Shown here in pieces: positions 12,808 to 18,265 of a stretch of DNA of 18,265 bases. How positions within the stretch are numbered: position 1 is the first letter of the stretch; each line of letters opens with the position of its first letter. Source of the DNA: Chloroflexia bacterium (lineage in GTDB: Bacteria; Chloroflexota; Chloroflexia; QHBQ01; JADMIH01); the NCBI GenBank assembly GCA_025927935.1, contig JAICKM010000037.1, positions 1-18,265 of the forward strand, given 5' to 3'. The translations under genes and the position numbers were made by a program. Below the pieces are notes generated by a model. That model did not search any database and was not told the origin of the DNA. It worked only from the letters and a program-made list of their open reading frames with translations.

Positions 12808-14190
12808 CTACATCTCATAGGGCGCGCGCTCCAGAGGCATGGTCATACAGCGCGGACCGCCGCGGGCGCGCGACAGTTCCAACCCGCTAATCTGGATCGC
12901 ATACTTGCGTTCGGGGTGGTCGCGGATCTCGGTGATGAGCGGGATGTTCTCGTGCCAGTAGCCGCCACCCTCGGCGGTCGCGTCCGGTTCCCAGCGCACC
13001 AGGTCTTCCTGGCGGCAGATCTGGTACCCGGCGGCCTGCAGGGCGCCGAAGGTCTGCTCGTTGCGCTCGTAGACCATGATCAGGCCGGGGCGCAAGGCAA
13101 AGGCGTTCGCGCCGTCGGTCCACTGCTCGCGATCCTGGTAGAGCCGGCTGCGGCCCCCGCAGGGGATGGCGTGGATCGGGTGGCCTAGCTCCGATTGCAG
13201 GCACGCGATGAGTGAGCGGTGCTCCGGTTCGGCGCGCAGCACGCCGCGCACATCGCGGCTGAGGCGCACGATGCCGACCTGCTCGCCGCCGCCGGGCAAG
13301 ATGAGCGGCGGGTAGACCAGGCACTCGTCACGGCTGAGGAAGGTGAAGATGGTGTCGAGGTGCATGGTGCTGCGCTGCTTGGGCATGATCACGGCGTAGA
13401 TGGTGCGCACCGGGCTGCCCCGGCGGCGCAACTCGCGGGCCAGCATGTCGATGCCCTCGTTCGAGGTGCGCTCGCTGGCCCCGACCAGCAGCAGATCGGG
13501 CCGCACCACCAGGATGTCGCCACCCTCTACCGTATACGGGTCGTGCCCGCCCCCGGCCCGCAACTGGCGGATCTGCTCGCTTTGCAGGCGGTCGAACCAC
13601 AGCGGCGGCTCCGCGCCCGCCTCGGCGAACATGGGGTGATGGGTGAAGATGTAGCGCATCAACAACGGTTCGCGTCGCCGGGCCGCCCGCGCCATCTGCG
13701 CCAGCACGACGCCCGCGCCGACTATCACCGCGGGGTCGCGCATGAACATCATATTGGGAGTGGGGGCCAGCGTGTAGGGATAGGTGTCGAGCGCACCGGC
13801 CAGGCTGCCGCCGGCTTTCGGCTTCTCCCACCCGATCAGCAGCCGCCCGGCGAGGGCGTCCGGCTCCTCGGCCAGCAGGCGGTAACGCACTTCGTCGCTC
13901 AGTCCTTCGAGCGCGCACACGTCGTCGATAATCTGGCGCCGCACCAGTTCGTCGGCCAGGATCTCGTGCAGCAGATCGAGCACTTCAAGGACGCCGCCGG
14001 GCGGGGTGACGATACTCATCAGCCGGCGGAAGGCGTCGTGTTCGCGTTGGGCCAGGTCGAGATAAAGGATATCGTCGAAGAGCAACTGCTGGCGCATGCC
14101 GGGCGTCATGCGGCGGATCTCGTCGCCGGGCCGGTGCAAGAGGATCTTACGCAGCGACCCGATTTCCGAGGTGACACTCAGCCCGCTCAT
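12808..14190 (-). CDS. arcA: Arginine deiminase, catalytic set intact
   Basis: Hydrolyses arginine to citrulline and ammonia. At 460 aa it is somewhat longer than typical deiminases (about 400-420). The guanidine-modifying catalytic residues, by homology to studied deiminases, are all there: Asp152 in FMRDP, Glu222 in VEGGDILV, His277 and Asp279 in STMHLDTIF, and the nucleophile Cys448 in LSRARGGPRCMTMPLER (codon TGT at 12847-12849). The N-terminus SEIGSLRKILLHRPGDE is classic. Its ATG overlaps the TGA of the upstream paralogue (ATGA), so the two are translationally coupled and probably made in matched amounts. With arcC and argF downstream it completes the pathway. No arginine/ornithine antiporter gene is present in the window. 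Confidence 0.95.
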   Translation of the reverse strand: MSGLSVTSEIGSLRKILLHRPGDEIRRMTPGMRQQLLFDDILYLDLAQREHDAFRRLMSIVTPPGGVLEVLDLLHEILADELVRRQIIDDVCALEGLSDEVRYRLLAEEPDALAGRLLIGWEKPKAGGSLAGALDTYPYTLAPTPNMMFMRDPAVIVGAGVVLAQMARAARRREPLLMRYIFTHHPMFAEAGAEPPLWFDRLQSEQIRQLRAGGGHDPYTVEGGDILVVRPDLLLVGASERTSNEGIDMLARELRRRGSPVRTIYAVIMPKQRSTMHLDTIFTFLSRDECLVYPPLILPGGGEQVGIVRLSRDVRGVLRAEPEHRSLIACLQSELGHPIHAIPCGGRSRLYQDREQWTDGANAFALRPGLIMVYERNEQTFGALQAAGYQICRQEDLVRWEPDATAEGGGYWHENIPLITEIRDHPERKYAIQISGLELSRARGGPRCMTMPLERAPYEM

Positions 14191-15746
14191 GCCGGGCCTC
14201 CGCTGCGCAGCAGGGGCAGGACCAGGCTATGCGGCCCGCCGTGCCCGCGCGAGAGTTCGGAGCCGCGGACACGCAGCACCCATTTGCCGGGTTCGTCCAG
14301 GCCGAGATTACGACCATCGGCCAGCACGGCGTTGATGTCGATCACCTCGTACCCGGCCGCCGCCAGCGCGGCGACCGTGCGGTCGGTGCTGCGGTAGGTG
14401 ATGACTTTGCCCGGCGCGACGGCCAGCAGGTTGGCCCCGCTGAACCATTCCTCACGCTCCTGGTCGATGGGATCGTCGCCGCCGCAGAAAATAGGCGTCA
14501 GGTCGAGGCCGTCGTCGCGCAGGCTGTGGATGAACGACGAGCGGCGCTCCGGTTCCACGCCGCCCTGGCCTAACTCCATGCGGATCACATCGACCGACGC
14601 CGGCCCGTAGGGCATGAAAACGGGCCGGTACATCACGCACTCGCTGGGGCTGATCAGGCTGAACACGGAGTCGATGTGGTTATGGGCCGGCGGCAGGCGC
14701 AGCACGTAGAGGATCAGGCGCTGGCCTGCCGCCATGGCCGCGGCTTCCCAGGCGCCGGCCAGCCGCTGCACGGCGGGCATGGTCGTGCGCGGGCTGACCC
14801 CCACCACCAGCAGATCTGCGCGCAACTGGAGGACGTTGCCGCCCTCCAGATACGCGGCGTGGGCCGGGTAGAGTCCCGTGCGCGCCTCCGGTACATGCTG
14901 TAGCTCCGGCTCTTCCCAGTAGGGCCGCTCGTCGGCGTTGGCGGTGCGCGGCCCCGCGGGCCAGCGGCCCACGTCCGCGAAACGCGGGTGGCAGGCGGTG
15001 AGGAAGTCCAGCAGGAGGGTTTCGCGCCGCCGGGCGAACGCGGCCATGCGGCTCAGCACCACGCGGTCGCGCACGATGGCGGCGGCGTCATGGAGGAACA
15101 TCAGGTTGGGCAGCGGCGTCAGGTGAAACAGGCGAGCTTCGACAAAGCGCGACAGGCGGTCTTCGTCCTCCAGCAGGTCGAGCTTTTCCAGTTCCGGGGT
15201 CGCAAAATCGCCGGCCAGGCCGGGATTATTCGCCTCGATGCCTTCGATCAGCGTGGCGGCAAGCACGGCAAACGCGCCGTCATTCGCCAGGTGTTGCAGA
15301 TGCTCTTCAAGGTAGCCCCGGCGCCGGTCGGCGGGCGTGGCAATCCGGGCGAACCGCGCGGGCGCCCGGCCCCCCTGCAACCGCTCCAGGTCGGCCCTTA
15401 CGGCGGCGAGTTCCTCCTCCAGCCGGGCCAGGCGCTGCTCGGAGGGCTGCGGCTCGGCCTGGATCAGGGCCGTGCGCTCCAGCAGCGTATCCAGATCCTG
15501 CGGCTGGGCCGCCTCCAGCGCCTCGGTGAGCATCTGGTGGAAGTAGTGCAGCTTAATGCCCAGGTGTTCGCCCAGCACGGCGGTGAACCAGTCGTGCTCC
15601 ATCTGGGCGTGGCGGGTATACAGGAGATCGTCGAAGAGGAAATGATCGCGCGAGTCGGGCGTCATGCGCATCAATTCACGACCGGGACGATGAACGATCA
15701 CCTCGCGCAGGGGATCGATTTCCGTAAAGACGTTGACGTTCGCCAT
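14187..15746 (-). CDS. Arginine deiminase-like protein lacking the catalytic cysteine
   Basis: A 519-aa paralogue of the arginine deiminase encoded directly downstream. The family frame is clear: EIDPLREVIVHRPGRELMRMTP at the N-terminus, LTPLPNLMFLHD (Asp220), YLEGGNVL (Glu301, with Asn304 where arcA has Asp225), HNHIDSVFSLISPSECV (His357, Asp359) and VRGSELSRGHGGPHSLVLPL. The nucleophile position is Ser507 instead of Cys (codon AGC at 14226-14228), and the RDP motif is HDA. An insert at about residues 85-150 includes a heptad-like charged helix (EQRLARLEEELAAVRADLERL), a possible coiled coil. Established knowledge: deiminases of this fold depend on the Cys, so normal arginine hydrolysis is not expected. 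It may bind arginine and regulate or assemble with ArcA, or have a new activity. The gene is intact and overlaps arcA by 4 nt, so it is not a decaying copy. GACGGAG lies four bases before the ATG. Confidence 0.87.
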   Translation of the reverse strand: MANVNVFTEIDPLREVIVHRPGRELMRMTPDSRDHFLFDDLLYTRHAQMEHDWFTAVLGEHLGIKLHYFHQMLTEALEAAQPQDLDTLLERTALIQAEPQPSEQRLARLEEELAAVRADLERLQGGRAPARFARIATPADRRRGYLEEHLQHLANDGAFAVLAATLIEGIEANNPGLAGDFATPELEKLDLLEDEDRLSRFVEARLFHLTPLPNLMFLHDAAAIVRDRVVLSRMAAFARRRETLLLDFLTACHPRFADVGRWPAGPRTANADERPYWEEPELQHVPEARTGLYPAHAAYLEGGNVLQLRADLLVVGVSPRTTMPAVQRLAGAWEAAAMAAGQRLILYVLRLPPAHNHIDSVFSLISPSECVMYRPVFMPYGPASVDVIRMELGQGGVEPERRSSFIHSLRDDGLDLTPIFCGGDDPIDQEREEWFSGANLLAVAPGKVITYRSTDRTVAALAAAGYEVIDINAVLADGRNLGLDEPGKWVLRVRGSELSRGHGGPHSLVLPLLRSGGPA

Positions 15747-15789
15747 TGAACTCCGTCTTTTCTAGCGTCAGCTTAGAGCGACCGGACGC

Positions 15790-15814
15790 GGGCCGGTTTC
15801 AAACCGGCCCCTAC
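15790..15814. repeat. Palindromic repeat, copy 3
   Basis: Identical to the unit at 10328-10352 (arms GGGCCGGTTT / AAACCGGCCC, central C, then CCTAC). It sits in the 161-bp gap between argS and the deiminase-like gene. On the minus strand it supplies TTGAAA, which could pass for a -35 hexamer, but no good -10 follows. The rest of the gap holds only a weak possible hairpin near 15866-15891. Confidence 0.85.
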
Positions 15815-15907
15815 GGGTAGCAGATGGTTGCGGTGGATTACCGGCATACGCAAGCGCGGACGAGCACCCTCCTCGGCTGGAGACGGAGTGCCCGACCGCG
15901 CGGGCAA

Positions 15908-18229
15908 TTACATCACGTCGGGCGCGGCGATGCCGAGCAGGCCCAGGCCGTTGGCGATGGTCTGCCGGGCGGCGGCGGCCAGCACCAGGCGCGACCGGCG
16001 TAACGCGGGCGTCTCGGCAGTCAAGATGCGCGAGGTGTCCCAGAACTTGTTGAACGCCTCGGCCAACTCAAACAGGTAGCGAGTCAGGATGACCGGGTTA
16101 TAGAGCGATGCCGCGCGCTGGATCTCGTCCGGGTAGCGGCTGATCATGTCGAGCAGGTTCAGTTCGCTGTTCAGGCTGATCACCCGGCGCTTGTTGGGAT
16201 CCCGGTCGTCGGCGTCCTTCAGATGGACCAGCAGATCGAGGTCCGCCTCGGCGAGTTGCAGGCGCGTGAAATCGACCGGCCCGGCGGCAAGATCCACCGA
16301 TAAGTCCTCTTCCTCGGCTTTCGCCAGGACGCTGCTGGCCCGCGCATGGGCATACATGATGTACGGCGCGCTCTGCTGGCGCGGGTTGAGCGCCTGCTCC
16401 CAGTCGAACGCGATGTACGTGTTGTTATCCTTGTCGAGCATACTGTACTTCATGGCGCCGATGGCGATCATGCGGGCGACGGCATCTTTTTGCGCGTCGT
16501 CCATGCGCCGCCGGTCGGCTTCGGGCCGCCGCTCCTGGTTCTCGGCTTCGATGGTGTCGATTTCGGCCCGCGCCCGCTCGAACGCTTCGCGCTCAAAGTC
16601 TTCGTATAGGGGCATGTTGCCCTTGCGCGAAGAGAACGCGCCTTCCTTGGTGCCGACAATTTCGTGGCCGATCTGCTGGCACTTATCGGCCTGCGGGAAG
16701 CCGTACAGTTCCAGGACCTTGAAGATCTGCTGGAAGTAGAACGACTGGCGTACGTCGATCACGTAGAGCGAGCGCTCGACGTGGTAGTCCTCAAACTTGC
16801 GCCGGGCCAGGGCCAGGTCTTTGGTGGCGTACAGCGTCGTACCGTCGGAGCGCAGCACGATGAGCACCCGGTAGGGGTTCAGTTCGGTCAGCGAGCCGTC
16901 CTTGCTCTTGCGATAGAGCTTGTCGAAGTACTTCTCGCGCAGCGCCGGGTGCTTGCGTAATTGCTCGTCGATGCGCACCAGGACCGGATCGCCCTCCGCC
17001 CGCAGGTCTTCGGCGATACCCATTTTGACCAGTTCGCCGACGATCTCGCGGCCCTCGTCCTCCACCTGGCTCTCGTAAAACTCGACATCGAATCGCACAC
17101 CCAGCGTGCGGTAGACCTCGGCGAATTCGTCCAGGCTCCACTGCCGCGTGCGCGCCCACAGCGCCATGAGGCCCGGCTCTTTGGCCTCCCACTGGGCGAA
17201 GAGCGCGCGCACGTCGTCGCGCCAGGCGGGCGCGGCGTTCCACCAGTCGAAATGGGCATCCAGGCGATCATAGTCGGCGCGCAGGGCGCTCTCCGCAGGC
17301 AGCAGGGTGCCCAGGGCGTGCCACAGGGCGGCGATGACAGCCGGATTGATGCTGCTCAGGTCCACGTCCGCGCCCAGGGTTTCGTCCGGCTCGTGCGCCG
17401 TTTCGGGGTCGGTATCCGACCCGGCGGCGGCGACCGCTTGCAGCAGGAGTTGCACGTCGGCGGCAGCCGCGCTGTCGCTCTCGCCGTGGGCGCGCAGCCA
17501 GGCGGTCAGGTCCGGCCCCAGGGCCGGGGCCTCTTTAGAGGCAGCCAGCGCCTGCGACAGCAGACCGAGCAGGTGCTTGCGGTATTCGAGGCGCGCGTCG
17601 GCCTCGGCGTAAATCGCGCCGAGCCAGCGGCCCCGGCCCGTCGCGGGTTCGTCGCCCTGGTGGAACGTCAGGTAGCACCAGAGACACTTGATGACGTGCA
17701 TGCCGATGTCGCCGGAGTAGGTCGCGGCCAGCACGTTCCACCCGGCGGCGCGCATGGTGCGCACGACGGAGTCGCCCAGGGCAATATTGCGCAGGTGGCC
17801 GACATGGAGCGCCTTGTGCGTATTCGGCTGCGCGAACTCGACCATCACCTGCTCGTTCTTCGGGACGCCGTGGCCCCATTCGAGACCCCGCGTGGCGACC
17901 TCAGCCACCAGCCCGTTGGCATACGCGGGGATATCGACATAGAAGTTCACGAAGCCGCGCAGGGCTTCCGTCTGCTGCACCATGGGCAGCGCGGGCAAGG
18001 CGGCGACCACCTGCTCGGCCAGTTGCTGCGCGCCGTCCGGCCCGCGGCCCAGCGACTTGCAGACCGCGCTGGCGTAGCCCCAGCGCCCCTCCAGGGGCAC
18101 CCGCCGCACCTCCAGCGCCTTCGCCTTCGGCTCATACCCCAGACGGCGCAACGTGGTCTCCAGGGTGTCGCGTAGAATCGCAGCCAGGTCTAAGACGCTG
18201 CCGTTCAGCAGCGTGTTCGGTGTATCCAC
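15908..18229 (-). CDS. argS: Arginyl-tRNA synthetase with a large insertion
   Basis: Charges tRNA-Arg with arginine. Class I landmarks: an N-terminal additional domain (about 10-115), HIGH motif H142-V-G-H145-LRN preceded by VEFAQPNTHKALHVG, LYATKDLALARRKFEDY near 466-482, IGHEIVGTKEGAFSSRKGN at 520-538 (the KMSKS-equivalent), SAPYIMYAHARASSV and a C-terminal DALR anticodon-binding helical domain (about 640-773). The 773 aa exceed the usual 550-600. The excess is an Ala/Asp-rich segment at roughly 215-345, between YSGDIGMHVIK and the AKEPGLMALWARTRQWSLDEF block where ordinary enzymes have a short connection. The start is GTG at 18229 with an ideal aaaggagg six bases before it. It stands first in the run of arginine genes; its promoter must lie beyond the window's right edge. 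Confidence 0.95.
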   Translation of the reverse strand: MDTPNTLLNGSVLDLAAILRDTLETTLRRLGYEPKAKALEVRRVPLEGRWGYASAVCKSLGRGPDGAQQLAEQVVAALPALPMVQQTEALRGFVNFYVDIPAYANGLVAEVATRGLEWGHGVPKNEQVMVEFAQPNTHKALHVGHLRNIALGDSVVRTMRAAGWNVLAATYSGDIGMHVIKCLWCYLTFHQGDEPATGRGRWLGAIYAEADARLEYRKHLLGLLSQALAASKEAPALGPDLTAWLRAHGESDSAAAADVQLLLQAVAAAGSDTDPETAHEPDETLGADVDLSSINPAVIAALWHALGTLLPAESALRADYDRLDAHFDWWNAAPAWRDDVRALFAQWEAKEPGLMALWARTRQWSLDEFAEVYRTLGVRFDVEFYESQVEDEGREIVGELVKMGIAEDLRAEGDPVLVRIDEQLRKHPALREKYFDKLYRKSKDGSLTELNPYRVLIVLRSDGTTLYATKDLALARRKFEDYHVERSLYVIDVRQSFYFQQIFKVLELYGFPQADKCQQIGHEIVGTKEGAFSSRKGNMPLYEDFEREAFERARAEIDTIEAENQERRPEADRRRMDDAQKDAVARMIAIGAMKYSMLDKDNNTYIAFDWEQALNPRQQSAPYIMYAHARASSVLAKAEEEDLSVDLAAGPVDFTRLQLAEADLDLLVHLKDADDRDPNKRRVISLNSELNLLDMISRYPDEIQRAASLYNPVILTRYLFELAEAFNKFWDTSRILTAETPALRRSRLVLAAAARQTIANGLGLLGIAAPDVM

Positions 18230-18265
18230 GAGCGTCCTCCTTTCGGGTAATGATCCACCGGCAGC

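Noticed and set aside
13400..14190. The two deiminase genes as one gene split by a frameshift
   Set aside because: Each product has its own complete N-terminus (RPG-containing first strand) and full set of deiminase blocks, so they are two tandem paralogues with an ATGA overlap.

Overview
GC-rich bacterial DNA (roughly two thirds G+C by eye) from what is probably a member of the Chloroflexota. That placement is an inference from the mix of genes (contractile tail module, glutaredoxin-PDZ protein, arginine deiminase cluster) and from the small palindromic intergenic repeats; no rRNA or other marker is present. TGA is a normal stop here: several complete genes end in it.

Layout. (1) 1-3124, minus strand: the start of a phage-tail-like contractile injection system. 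It runs DUF4255/Pvc16-type cap protein, tail sheath, tail tube (cut by the left edge), behind a good sigma70-type promoter at 3575-3603 and an unusually long leader of about 440 nt. (2) 3724-4890, minus: a PLP-dependent cystathionine gamma-synthase/lyase with its own promoter, divergent from (3) 5088-6137, plus: a molybdopterin-binding (MoeA/MogA-like) protein. (4) 6147-9345, minus: a compact run of three hydrolases (serine beta-lactamase-like hydrolase, membrane-anchored M28 peptidase, metallo-beta-lactamase-fold hydrolase). (5) 9503-10057, plus: a glutaredoxin-PDZ fusion whose redox motif is encoded TGA-Pro-Trp-Cys. (6) 10058-10381: a repeat-filled gap between convergent genes. (7) 10382-18229, minus: an arginine cluster: argS, a catalytically altered arginine deiminase paralogue, an intact arginine deiminase (arcA), carbamate kinase (arcC), a YciI-like protein, and ornithine carbamoyltransferase (arcB/argF).

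How the parts work together. Region 7 encodes the full arginine deiminase route (arginine to citrulline, to ornithine plus carbamoyl phosphate, to ATP plus CO2 plus NH3) directly behind the enzyme that charges tRNA with arginine. The deiminase is made from two overlapping genes (ATGA junction). The first has Ser where the family's nucleophilic Cys belongs; the second has the full catalytic set. This suggests a pseudoenzyme/enzyme pair.

The most striking observation is in region 5. The in-frame TGA sits exactly at the first Cys of the glutaredoxin CPWC motif. It is followed, five nucleotides later, by a 43-nt near-continuous hairpin with a G-starting apical loop about 21 nt from the TGA, which is where a bacterial SECIS element should be. 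The gene is best read as a selenocysteine-containing glutaredoxin fused to a PDZ domain; a gene caller would truncate it or start it inside the domain.
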